This document shows, piece after piece, positions 46,085 through 56,036 of a stretch of DNA of 64,000 nt. Numbering within the stretch: position 1 is the stretch's first letter; each line of letters begins with the position of its first letter. The stretch is from assembly GCA_032164245.1 (NCBI GenBank), contig JAVMKO010000001.1, positions 79,233,892 through 79,297,891 of the forward strand. Direction: 5' to 3'. A program made the position numbers and the translations under genes. Source of the stretch: Sternotherus odoratus. Lineage: Eukaryota; Chordata; Testudines; Kinosternidae. A model generated the notes under the pieces. That model ran no database searches, had not been told where the DNA came from, and was given only the letters and a program-made list of their open reading frames with translations.

Positions 46085-46370
46085 GATCTCAGACAAATTA
46101 ATGGGATAGTTGATATGGGATTCAATTAATAAAGAATTAAAGGAGGGTAATATAATTAATACCAATCAACATAGGCTTATCGAAAGTAGATCTTATCAAA
46201 CCAACTTGATATTATTGCAGATTTTGTTGATAAAGACTATAATAGTATTGCTGTAACTAGAATACCATAAAATCAACATGGCACAGATTAAATGGATTAA
46301 AAATTGGCTAACTGATAGGTCTCAAAATGTAACTATAAACAGGGAATTATCATCAAGCAGGTGTGTTACT

Positions 46371-46498
46371 GAGGGTGACCAGACAGCAAGTGTGAAAAAC
46401 AGGGACAGGGAGTGGGGGGGGGCCAATAGGCACCTATATAAGACAAAGTCCCAAATATCAGGACTGTCCCTATAAAACCGGGACATCTGGTGACCCTA
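46371..46498 (+). mobile_element. MITE family C, copy 3 (128 bp), perfect target duplication
   Basis: The ends are GAGGGTGACCAGACAGC and ATCTGGTGACCCTA. The flank GTGTTACT is exact on both sides (46363-46370 and 46499-46506). It lies inside the CR1 reverse transcriptase, just before the GVPQG-type block. Confidence 0.93.
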
Positions 46499-46977
46499 GT
46501 GTTACTAGGGGTCCCACATTAGCTCTTGGTCCTACACTATTTAATATTTGTATCAGTGACATGGGAAAAAAATAAAATCATTACTGATAAAATTTGCAGG
46601 TGACACAATGGTAGAGGAAATATTAAATAATGAAGAGGTCAGATCACTGATACAGAGCAATCTGGAGCAAACAATATACATTTCAATGTGGTTAAATGTA
46701 AGGTCAGACATCTAGGAAAAAAGATGTAGGCCATACTTACAGGACATGGGACTCTATTCTGGTAAGCAGTTACTCTGAAAAAGACAGGGGGGTCATAGTG
46801 GATAATCAGCTGAACATAAGTTCCTAGTGTGACTCTGTGCTAATGTGATCCTTAGATGCATTAGAAGAATATTAAATCAAAGTAGAGAGGGTCTCTAACC
46901 TCTGCATTAAGCACTGAAGCATCTGCTACTGGAATATTGTGCCCAGTTCTGGTGCTCACACTTCAAGAAGAATCTTG

Positions 46978-48056
46978 TGTGACGCTATATGAAATATGGG
47001 AGGCACTTTATGATATTGTTGATACCAATATTATAAAATTACAATGAATTGTACCAGATACACCATGTAAGGTATCTGCAAAAATGTTATAATTTGCCAA
47101 GTATGATGATCTTGTTCATATGTTTGTGTTACCTTTGTATGATGAGTTATAGATATGTAGGGTATACCTGTATTTCCAAATTTGTGCTGTGTTTCTGGGC
47201 GACATCCCCAGACAGAATGGCACCATCTCTAGGTCTGTTTGAGGCCCATCAAGGGACATCACCTGTACAACGAACCCACTGAAAGGAGCCTTAGAACTCA
47301 GCAAAGCATGCTCGAGTATGCCTATGGCCTTTCAGTGACTGAGCTATGAGTCTGTTGTGTTTGAAACAAAGGAAATACCAGATCTATGGCAAAAAGATTA
47401 TAAAAGGCAGCTGCATCACCTCCATTTTGTCATCGGTCCTGCTTCTTGTCTTCAATCCTGCTTCTTACTTCTCAAGCAACTTTTCTACAAACTGAAGCTC
47501 TGAACAAAGGACTGAATGACCCATCTAAGCTGTGGATGGACTCCAGAGGAACTTTCAAGCCAGCAAACTCACCGATACTGCTAAGAATCTGATATATGGA
47601 CTTTGAAGTCTTTGTATATATGTGACTGCTTTACCATTTAACACCTCTCTTCTTGTTCTTTCGTTTTTCTTTATAATAAACCTTTCGTTTTAGACACTAA
47701 AGGATTGGCTGGCAGTGTGGTATTTTGGGTAAGATCCAAACCTATACTGATCTAGTAACATGGCTGACCACTTTGGGGTCAGATGAACATTTTGTATATG
47801 TGAGCAGAATTTTTTAAATAACTGCTCACTGTACTGGAGCTATGTACTGACTGGGAACAGAGAACTGGAATATAATATAGGGAGCTCTGTGATTTATTTT
47901 TTGCTTCTTTGTAACCAGTGTGGGGAATCATAAGCACAGTTTGTGAGTTTAACTTCAGTGTTGCCCACCAGTCATGGGAGTACATGCTCTCCCTTTTGCA
48001 GCCTGCCCTGACCTTGGCGTTTCCAGTGAGGGCTGCCCCAGGCATCCTGAGTCACA
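46978..48056 (+). mobile_element. Probable solo LTR, 1,079 bp, nested in CR1
   Basis: The termini are TGTGAC and GTCACA, six-base inverted ends. The flank TCTTG is exact on both sides (46973-46977 and 48057-48061). Removing it restores CR1 sequence (AAGAAGAATCTTGAAAAACTG). A TATA-box-like TATAAAA is at 47399-47405 and AATAAA at 47675-47680, both on the plus strand, giving a U3-R-U5 order antisense to CACNA1I. No internal retroviral genes are present. The 5-bp duplication fits a Gypsy or endogenous retrovirus LTR. Confidence 0.75.
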
Positions 48057-49531
48057 TCTTGAAAAACTGAAGAGGGTTCAGAGAAGAGCCACAGGAATGA
48101 TTAAAGGATTGGAAAATATGCCTTACAGTAAGAGACTCAAGGAGCTCAAACTATTTATCTTATCAAAGAGAAACTTAAGGGTGATTTGAACACAGTCTTA
48201 AGCACCTCCATGGTGAACAGGAATTTGATAATAGAGGGTTCTTCAATCTGAAAGACAAAGGCATAGGAAGACCAGTAGCTGGAAGTTGAAGCTAGACAAT
48301 TTCAATCCAGAACTAGAGCACAATTTTTTAACAGAGAGGGTAACTAACCACTGGAATTATTTGCCAAGGATAGTAGTGGATTCTCCACCACGGGAAATGT
48401 TTAAATCAAGATTGGATGTTTTTCTGAAAAGCATGCTCTGGTTCAATGACAGCTACTGGACTTGGATCAGGAATACAGGTGGGATATTCAGGGAAGTCCT
48501 AAGGGTTTTGTTACCAAGAGGTCTGACTAGATGATCAGAACAGTCTCTTCTGGCCTTATGTAATCTGTGAACATCGGCCCTTTCCGTCAACCTACACATA
48601 TGCGCAGGTAAGGACAGGTCACATGAATATCCCAAACTTGGCATGTAGTGGGCCCCACAAAACAGGTCAGAGATAAAATTAACATTCCACCAAGGACAGG
48701 TGGTAATGGCATCTAGGATCAGGACAGGTAGAGTAAACACCTCTCCCTAAATAGGAGGTGATCCCCCCACGGATCCAGGAAGGTAGCATGACTATATAAC
48801 ACCTCAGCTAATTGGCAACCCTCAGAGCAGGACATTCAAAGTGAATTCTTCATCCTGAACAGGCCTTCCGACCTCAAGCACACTCACACACAAATTGATT
48901 AGGACAGGAAAATGAATAAATCACTATTTACAGGCAGTGAGCTGCCAGATCAGGACAGATAGAGGGAATATTCCATCCCAAAAATTGAGGGCCTAGGTCT
49001 GGAGACACTGACCTATATTCTCCAGAGTGATTAGTGATTTTGGGTGCCCAAACTTGAGACTCTAAAAGGGGCCTAGTTTTCCAGGTCCCATTAAGATGTC
49101 TCAAGTTGAGCACACACAAAATCCAGCATGCAAAATCACTAGACATTCTGGCCATAAATCACAGGAGATAACATCTAAAGCAAAAGGTGGAGAGTAGAGC
49201 ATCCCACCAGGATAGTTGGTGACAACTGCAGCCCACATTAGACATCTGGGTACCTGACGACTACTGACATCCAGTGACTAGTTGAAGGCTGGAATATCTA
49301 CAAGCCAGATTGCAGCCTCATCGCTCAGGTGCATGCAAGCATATGTGTTCTTTAACCCTACAACAACTGTCTTCATTTTGGGAGCTTGCAGAATTCTTAA
49401 GAGGAATAATAAAGAAGGAGAATATTGACTTAGTCAGGGCTGGTATTGGGGTTTTCTTTTAAAATTTTGTTTTGTTTTTTTTAATCCACTCTATTAGAAG
49501 GGGGAGAAAGTTCTGGTGATGTCAGCTTCCA

Positions 49532-49544
49532 TTGCCATGGAAAC
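49532..49544. promoter_or_regulatory. X-box-like (RFX) palindrome
   Basis: TTGCCATGGAAAC is one base from the symmetric X-box TTGCCATGGCAAC recognised by RFX factors. A CpG-containing, non-repetitive segment follows (GAAGTCGTCTTCTGCGAGCG). Motif only; use is unknown. Confidence 0.4.
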
Positions 49545-50583
49545 TGAACATTTTTAGTGACAACGAAGTCGTCTTCTGCGAGCGGCTGGATTGTGTGGGG
49601 AGCGAGGGTGAGCAGGGCAGGGGGCGGACAAGGGAATTCATTTAACTAAAACTATAGCTTCTGGCTTTCTAAAGGTAGTGAGGGCAAGAGAAAAAAACGA
49701 CCGAACGAATAAATGACTTTAACAAATGAACAAGTGAACCAAGTTTACGCAACCAAAACACAGCAAATGCCTGTTCTTTTTGCCTATTCTTTTTGGTTTT
49801 GCCACATTTCTGAGTAAAGGATTCTATTGTCACCAATAGTCAGAGGGAGGTCAGTTGAACCATACAGGAAAGCCCGCTAGGATAGTCTCCCCACCTGTCT
49901 GTTGTTCCTCTGCTTTTTCTGGCCACAGGGTGATCTTTTAATCCCGGCCTCTCAGTCTGGTGGACTGGGTGGGTGTTGTTTTGGGGCAGGCCAGTAGTTG
50001 GTTTTTCCCTTGGTTTGAGGAGAGGAGCCTGATGGTGCCTAGTTCTGTCATCTCCCCCAACACCACATTTTCCTTCTTGGAGTCAAAGTTTGGGTCCTAT
50101 TGAAGACAATGGGAGATCCACGATGGAATTGATTTAGAACGGGACATGGCCCCCAGTAGGGCAGGGGAGAGGAATGACTTGATTCTGATTTAGGATGTAG
50201 TTAAATGAGATAGGAGACATGAGGACTCAGTGTCAAGGATTTCCAAGGGACTTCCAGACAAATAGAGATTCCTAACGGAGTCAGTTCTAGTGAGAGATGA
50301 GCCAGAGAAGAGGGATGTGATTTTGGAGAGGTTTACATGAGGATTTGGGTTTGAAGCTGAATGAGAACTGGAGTTCTGAGCTTGGGTTCGAGGCTGAATA
50401 AAAACTTGCCTTCAGATTTTGATGGCAAACATTAGTTTGATCACACCTAAATTGCATAAACAATATTAATGGATTTCAAATAATAAAACAAACAACAACT
50501 AGTTCTTATACAGCACTAATGGCTCTCTTTCTCTCTCTGACAGATAACATAACATAACATTATAAATTAGCCTATATATAGAT

Positions 50584-51285
50584 CCCTGCAGAGATACAAC
50601 ACTTATATCCATGTGCACGGATGTTTGTGGATATAGAGTGGATACTCACGGAGCTGCAGGGCTCTACCAGGAACCATAGTGGCGAAAGCTGTAGCATGTC
50701 ATGCCGTCGCTTGCAGGAGCCAACACCCAAACAGGGCAGCTCCTCCAGAGTGGCTGTACCACCTCCAGCTCTGCCCACTGCAGCAGCACCAGCTTCACCG
50801 GCAGCTTTCCCTGGTCACGCTATTGTGTGCAAGCGGCTCGCACGCTCCCGGACAAAAGACACACCCTGCGATACTGGAACAATTTGTACAATGGAGGTGC
50901 TGAGAGCCATTGAACCAAACTGTAAACCCTGGGTATGACGGAAACCACGTCAAGCCAGGGAGTGCAGCAGCACCTCCAGCATCCCTAGTTCTAGCCCCTA
51001 TGTGCACACCACTGCATAGAAGAGACTCCTGTCCGGGAGCATGTGAACCGCTTGCACACCTTAATGTGACCAGGGATAGGTGATGGTGATCCTGGTGCCA
51101 GCTCAGTGGACAGGGCTGGGGGCAGTACAGCCATGTGGGATGAGCTGGCCAGGTTGGGCACTGGCTCCTGCGAGTGACGGCCCAACATGCTGCTGTTTTC
51201 GCTGCTGTGGTCCTGGTAGAGCCCTGAAGCTCCTTGGATATCCCTGCTTTATATCCATGGATATTAATTTTGTATCCGTGCAGGG
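50584..51285. mobile_element. Long near-palindromic element with arms of about 300 bp
   Basis: The two ends read inward as CCCTGCAGAGATACAAC and CCCTGCACGGATACAAA (complement strand). The arms match along their length: GCAGGGCTCTACCAGGA with TCCTGGTAGAGCCCTG, GCTGTACCACCTCCAGC with GGGGGCAGTACAGC, and CAAGCGGCTCGCACGCTCCC with GGGAGCATGTGAACCGCTTG. The flanks ATATAGAT and ATAAAGTA agree at 5 of 8. A smaller repeat sits at its centre. It is probably a fold-back, hAT-type element with no gene. Confidence 0.75.
50896..51002. repeat. Short repeat at the centre of the palindrome, shared with 35277-35387
   Basis: AGAGCCATTGAACCAAACTG, TAAACCCTGGGTATGACGG and AAACCACGTCAAGCCAGGG match the insertion in the CR1 at 35277-35387. 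Confidence 0.75.
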
Positions 51286-53848
51286 ATAAAGTAAATGGGA
51301 GGAGTCTCTCTAATGGGAGAAGTCTTGTGAGATTTCCACCATCACAGGCCGATATCTTATGAGGACAGTTGCACCAGAACCAGAAAACAAGCCCCTTCCA
51401 GTTTTGAATCTGAAATTAAACCATAACCAGACATGTCGGATTTGTATCCAGGACCTGACATGAAATCTCCCATGATACCAGAAGGGCATAGGCAACACAT
51501 GACTCTTTCTTTTGGGAAGGCTACTCCCAGCAGTGCTGGAAGCTCCCTGGAAGTGAGGGGGGCCCACCGGTGCCCAGATGGTGGCCACACCTCTCCCTCA
51601 AGGCTCCCCTCACACTCTGCCCTTCCCCTAGGCCCTGCCACCCTTCCGCTTCTCACTCTCTCCTCACTCCACTCTCATTCGCTCCTCTCTGTTCCCTCTC
51701 CCCCATCTCTTGCCCTTAAGGCAAGAAAAAAGGGGGAGGGCATAACCCTCCCACTTTTAAAAGTGAAGGTGCCAAGGCCAAGGGTGCAGGACAGGGGGCC
51801 ATGGCCCCATCACATACAAAGGGTTTCCTGCCTTAAGGGCAGAGTCGTGGGGAGGAGCAGGGCCATGGTCCAGGCATCGGTGGCCCCACCATTTCTAGGG
51901 AGCTTCCGGCACTCCTGCACCCAAGGCACAAAGGTGGCAGGCTGGTGCGCCTCAAAAGGAAGATGGCCTGCATTTGGCATTTGCCCTCTGCATGGCCAGC
52001 CTGTTTTATTTTGGGGAAGTTTAGCCTCCCCAAGCCTCTTGTATGCGCTGTCCATGCAGAAGAGGGTAAAGATTTGAGGTTCTAGTCTAGCATCTCTGGT
52101 GCTGGCGCTGGACATGGAAAGGTGAACGACATTCCCTAATGGGATATGCGCTTAGCGTCAGACAGGGAGAAGCCATCCATTTCCCAGTCTCCTCATTCCG
52201 TCGATGAACTGGATTTCTGTGTCCACCTGCAATGGAGTCTTAATCCAACCTGAATGACAGAGTGGTTCTGAGAAATCTTACTGTGATCAGAGAAACACAA
52301 CCAGCTCCAAACTACCCAATTTCAAATGCACTTATTGTCTTTTGCAATTCAGAACTCTGCGGTATGATACCCCTCCTTTAACATCACTTCCCATGCCACT
52401 ACACCATCCCCTCCATACACTCAGCTGCACCTCATGTTTCAGAGGCACAGAACCAGTACACTGGGATGTGGAATGCAACACGAGTCAGGTGGTTTAACTT
52501 ACTTTCCATCAATTAGCTACTGCTCACCACAATATGGGGCTAGTTTAATTAAAAACCCTAGCTACTGAAACACCAGGCTCAGGGATTGTAAGATGGGAAG
52601 TCCCGTCCCATCTTACCCATGTTGCTTTCAGTGTTGAAACACAGGATCTTTCATTTTCTTCCATTCTCTTTTAGGTACAGGCTGATTTCACCGCTGGGCA
52701 CCTACCTTCATCTCCCAGACAACAAATTAAATGAGTTTGAAGGTTTCAGTTTAGTGCATCAGAAAACAATTGTCCTCACACCCAAAGGGAAACATCTTTC
52801 AAGCCTTGTTGCAGACAGGTGTATTAAAAACAAATGTAAAAGATGGTCCTATTATTCACCCTGGGGAACAGTTGTGTGGGGTAAGCTTGAACGGCTCTGC
52901 CAGCTCAACCAGGGATACACTGAGTTCTAGATGACAGTGAAAGCTGGCTATTCCCTGCAGGGAGGATAAGGGAGGTGGGAATCTCTCTAGAAAGGAGCGG
53001 TTTATGTTCTGCTTTGCTGTAAAAAAAAAAAAAAAAGCCATATTTTCTTCTGTAAACAGCAAAATTTCTGCCAGGGGGCAAGTTGATTAAAAACAAGCAA
53101 ATCTTGTAAAGCTGCACTCGCCAGTGCAAGGAGTGGAATTTCACCACACATTTGAGTGGCAATCCTTGTGGGCTTTTGGCTGTGCATGCGCAGAGGCTTG
53201 GGAAGTGGAAATCAGAGCTTCACCATAGCAACTTTGTTGTTAAAAATGCTCAAATGTCAACTTGTCCCTAAGGTGCTGTGGGGTGGACTGATGTGATGCA
53301 AAGGCAGAAACCCACAGTTTCTAAAAGGATGCTTTTAACCTTAAAGCCGAGCTAATGGAAGTGGAGATGTTGCACTGATTTGGGCCAAGGCAACACCCCA
53401 TTGGACCAATAACGTTAAAAAAGGTTGCTGGGTTTCAGAGCCAGAGCTTCCGCTGATGTAAATCACCTTAGCTCCCCTGCACTGAGGAAGTTACACCAAT
53501 TCACACTAGTAGAAGGTCTGCCCCTCATTGTCTACTTGTTTTTCCCCATCCTGCTGAACTGAGCACATGCGTGATTCCAGTTTCGCAGGGACGATGCCCA
53601 CAAAGCAACACAACCACAAAAACACTGTGGGCTGGTTTTGTTCTCAGTTACAGCAGGGCAAATCAAGAGTAGCAATGCTGACTTCACAGAAATTGCTCTA
53701 AAGTAAATGGAAACTGAATCGGTTCCTGTGTGTAAACTCCCCCCTCCCCCCCAACCTTCTATTCTCTTCCAGTACTTGCCATGACACAGAGGTTCCAACT
53801 GCATGCAACACTCCAGCACTGTGAAAACACAGAAAACACTTAACCTAC

Positions 53849-53982
53849 CCAGCCATCACAATGAAGAAATCCAGGCGGTTCCAGGTGTCTCCAAGGTAAC
53901 ACTTCTTGCCAAAGATCCCAAGGGCCACCATCTTCAGCACCATCTCCATGGCAAAGAAGATGAAGATGAAATCATCAAATAC
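53849..53982 (-). CDS. CACNA1I: CACNA1I exon 3: IS2, S2-S3 loop and IS3
   Basis: This 134-bp exon starts [20 protein letters not shown], which is transmembrane segment S2. Its Asp and Glu residues include the negative charges that serve the voltage-sensor charge-transfer centre in this channel superfamily. It continues through the short cytoplasmic loop ([18 protein letters not shown]) into S3 (FFIVMAG). The acceptor is CTCCTTTAG|GTATTT and the donor is GCTGG|GTAGGT. It leaves two bases of a Gly codon, completed by the first G of exon 4. The translation agrees with mammalian Cav3.3 at every residue I can recall, as expected for a voltage-sensor exon. The intron that follows is 26.2 kb long and full of repeats. 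Confidence 0.96.
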
Positions 53983-54679
53983 CTAAAGGAGCCACAGGGG
54001 AAATGGAAGTTTAACAAGTAGTCGCTGCCCTTTTGGTCTACAGTTCAAAGTGTGTAGATGAATATAAATTTCAGTGTGCACAAAAACGAGTGACTGACAG
54101 TTCTGGAAAGTGGAGATGCTGGGCAAGTTTCCTCTGAACATGGCTGGGTGAATAGGAATACACAGAATATAAGGGAACTCTCTATATTCTAGTGCCATGG
54201 ACTACGTTCAATCTCTCTTTCTCTGGCAAACTCCAATGATTTTTTTTAAAGCAAACTAGTTTGTTGCTATGGGTATCCTGGTTGAGAGAAATCTGTAGGG
54301 TGACCAAACAGTAAGTATGAAAAATGGGGACGGGGTGGGGGATAATAGACAAAGCCCCACATATTGGGGCTGTCCCTATAAACTCAGGACATCTGGTCAT
54401 CCTAGAAATTTGAGGCTCTGCTACACCATGTTTGCTAGGGCCCCACTCCCTCCCATTTCACTTTATTTAAACAGACTTTACAGATGTTTGGGATTCAGGG
54501 TCCTAGTACAATTGTCCCCGATTTTCCCCCTCCCCACAATCAGCCCTGGTCCTTGTCACCTTTTTTCAGAAAAACTGAGTGCAGATGGAAGGGAAACATC
54601 AGACATAACAATTAGAACACTGGCCTGAGCCTCAGCCAATGGTGCATCTGCTCCCATTAAGGGGCAGGAGACTGCTTAC
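53983..54679 (-). other. Intron 2 (697 bp)
   Basis: This short intron between exons 2 and 3 runs from GTAAGCAGTC to CTCCTTTAG. It contains MITE family C copy 4 and no other feature I can identify. Confidence 0.85.
54296..54404 (+). mobile_element. MITE family C, copy 4 (109 bp)
   Basis: The ends are TAGGGTGACCAAACAGT and ACATCTGGTCATCCTA. The flanks GAAATCTG (54288-54295) and GAAATTTG (54405-54412) agree at 7 of 8. It has an internal deletion relative to the other copies. Confidence 0.9.
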
Positions 54680-54791
54680 CTGCAAGATCTTGCACCGGTC
54701 ATTGAGGCAGTCCATATCATCACAAGGCTGGTACATCCCCAGGGTGACACAGTTCAGTAGAATCACCATCATGCTGACACACTCAAACCAA
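54680..54791 (-). CDS. CACNA1I: CACNA1I exon 2: end of pre-S1 segment, IS1 and S1-S2 loop
   Basis: This 112-bp exon encodes [20 protein letters not shown] and then a cysteine- and aspartate-rich loop ending CKILQ. The hydrophobic run is transmembrane segment S1 of domain I. The rest is the extracellular S1-S2 loop, with Cys in [10 protein letters not shown] and DRCKI. The donor is CAG|GTAAGC. The start was placed at 54791 because the bases before TGTGTC spell Trp-Phe-Glu, which precede this Cys in the family. Including them requires an AC acceptor, with one leading T completing a proline codon (CC|T). A U12-type branch site lies 20 nt upstream, which supports that choice. The alternative, an AG acceptor giving a start at 54781, would drop Trp-Phe-Glu. 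The next exon downstream is only 697 bp away. Confidence 0.93.
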
Positions 54792-54821
54792 GTGCAAAGG
54801 AGAATAAAGAGTCAAGGAAAA
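54792..54821 (-). other. U12-type (AT-AC) acceptor and branch site of intron 1
   Basis: On the minus strand the intron ends in CTCCTTTGCAC just before TTGGTTTGAG. Twenty nucleotides before the final C lies the branch A of TTTCCTTGACTC, a close match to the minor-spliceosome branch consensus (TTCCTTRACYY). Minor-class introns are known in voltage-gated sodium and calcium channel alpha-subunit genes. The matching 5' splice site (expected ATATCCTT) is next to exon 1, outside the window, so the class cannot be confirmed here. The 20-nt spacing is at the long end for U12 introns. Confidence 0.7.
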
Positions 54822-55289
54822 TTCAGCTAGGGACAACTGACCTAAAATTTGGGGTGACAAAATAGACACCTTTAAAGAAAATAAAATCCCAGGTGATACA
54901 ATAGCCAAGTCATCAATCCCTATATTTTCTGTCTCCATCCTTTACCCTCCTTTTAACATGCCATTCTAGGAGGGGGGAAAAAGTTGAAACTCATTTTGGG
55001 GACAGGTTTAAGTAACTCAAAGCACTGTGGGCTATTTATGCAAATTAACATCCATTGTTAAATACAGACACATACCAACTTCCTGTTCCAGTGGTTTGCT
55101 GAATTATTACAAATTAAGTGTGATAGAAACAGATTTCCCATCATGTCCTCCACTCAAAAACTGCAAAGGTCTTCAGCATATGCGGACAGGGTTCATCCAA
55201 CACAATAGAGTGGAAACTAGAAGTAAGAGTCTTTCTTGGGGAGAGTACAACTTAAGGTTTCAAAGCGTAGAAATCATTTTCTCTCCTTG

Positions 55290-55850
55290 ATAAGAGCTTA
55301 GAAACATGGAACTGCCATAATGGAACAGATCAATGGTCTATCTAATCTGTTATTCTGTCTCCAACAGTGATCAATGTTGGATAAAACTTCCATAATGTGC
55401 CTAATTGTGCTATACTATCACCACAGGAAAATTGTGTTCCTGACCCCAGCTGGTAATCAGTTTATGCCCAGAAGCATGAGGATTGATAATCCTTGTAATT
55501 GTTTTCTCAGCTACATTGGTGTCCCTGCAGATGCTACACTTATTCATAAAAAATGTTGAATCCTTTGTTTAAACTAAGATATCTGCTTCAACAATAGCCA
55601 GCAGCAGTGAGTTACACTTGCTAATTATACTTTACATTAAAAAGTGTTTCCTTCTATTTGTTTTTAATTAATTGTCTTTTAATTTTATCAAGCTCCATTT
55701 CTACGAGGGGCAGTGTAAACAAGAGTGCTCGAATTACCTTCTCTATACCTTTCAGAATTATATACCTCTCTCCTCTTATCCTCTCCTTTCCCAACAGATT
55801 TAAGGCCTGGATTTTACTTATACTAACCCTCTTTACAGTGCTCTAGCAAT
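55290..55850 (-). repeat. CR1 LINE 3' fragment (old)
   Basis: ATGGAACAGATCAATGGTCT, ATCTAATCTGTTATTCTGTC and TCAATGTTGGATAAAACTTC resemble CR1 3' ends. TTAAACTAAGATATC and CTTCAACAATAGCCAGCAG continue it. It is heavily diverged. Confidence 0.55.
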
Positions 55851-55882
55851 GTGAAGGGGCCTTGAAGTGGGTGTCAATCCTT

Positions 55883-56036
55883 TAAGGGGATGTCTACACA
55901 AGTAGAATATCCCACAGCTGGCCTGTGCCAGCCGACTTGGGCTCAAGCTGCAGGGCTGTTTCATCGTTGTGTAGACTTATGGGCTCGGGTTGGAATCTGC
56001 GCTCAGGGACCTTCCCATCTCAGTCCTAGAGCCAGG
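55883..56036. repeat. hAT-type repeat fragment
   Basis: AGGGGATGTCTACACAAGTA, CAGCCGACTTGGGCTC and GTTGTGTAGACTTATGGGCT carry the GTCTACAC ends and GGGCTCGGG words of a dispersed hAT family. Edges are uncertain. Confidence 0.5.

Larger units (their letters stand above)
44310..48570 (+). mobile_element. CR1 LINE copy, decayed, broken by four nested insertions
   Basis: Plus-strand CR1 words run from GAGAAAGTGATCATGACTTA (44481 on; part of an endonuclease-RT linker) through KWIKNWLTDRSQNVTINRE, a decayed PHISS/LVLHYLIFV reverse-transcriptase block, KVQRRATGMIKGLENMP-type sequence (here KLKRVQRRATGMIKGLE) and a 3' end TCTGACTAGATGATCAGAAC. Stops and frameshifts abound. Insertions lie at 45266-45569, 45654-46084, 46371-46498 and 46978-48056. 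In each case the CR1 sequence continues on the other side. It is antisense to CACNA1I. Confidence 0.88.
27655..53848 (-). other. Intron 3 (26.2 kb)
   Basis: This is the longest complete intron in the window, between IS3 and the S4 exon. Named repeats are listed separately. Stretches where I see nothing specific include 27700-28680, 29760-32200, 36510-37140, 37465-39610, 40345-41300, 43180-44300, 48575-50580 and 52140-53848. An unclassified GC-rich block at 51300-52135 resembles a decayed dispersed repeat. Confidence 0.75.
4001..54791 (-). other. CACNA1I: CACNA1I gene, partial (domain I region; exons 2-7 in presumed numbering)
   Basis: Six exons on the minus strand splice in frame into 304 complete codons plus the last base of a proline codon. 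The product is domain I of the T-type calcium channel Cav3.3: S1, S2, S3, the arginine-rich S4, S5, a cysteine-rich turret, the pore loop with its selectivity glutamate, and the first half of S6. All donors are GT. Five acceptors are AG and the first is AC. Intron phases in order are 2 (CC|T), 0, 2, 1, 2, 0 and 0. Visible intron lengths are over 9.2 kb (intron 1), 697 bp, 26.2 kb, 20.2 kb, 2.0 kb and 0.83 kb. The start codon and the regions downstream of IS6 are outside the window. Exon numbers assume a single upstream coding exon, as I recall for mammalian Cav3 genes; that part is inferred. Confidence 0.96.

Noticed and set aside
51433..52077. Longest open frame in the window, 214 codons, plus strand
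   Set aside because: It is compositionally driven by a GC-rich dispersed repeat, has no domain or splice-site structure, and overlaps other long frames on the opposite strand.
54680..54781. Alternative exon 2 starting after the first AG (TTTGAG|TGTGTC)
   Set aside because: It stays in frame but discards Trp-Phe-Glu, which the genomic bases encode and the family has at this place. The AC acceptor with a U12 branch site explains the sequence better, though the AG site cannot be fully excluded.
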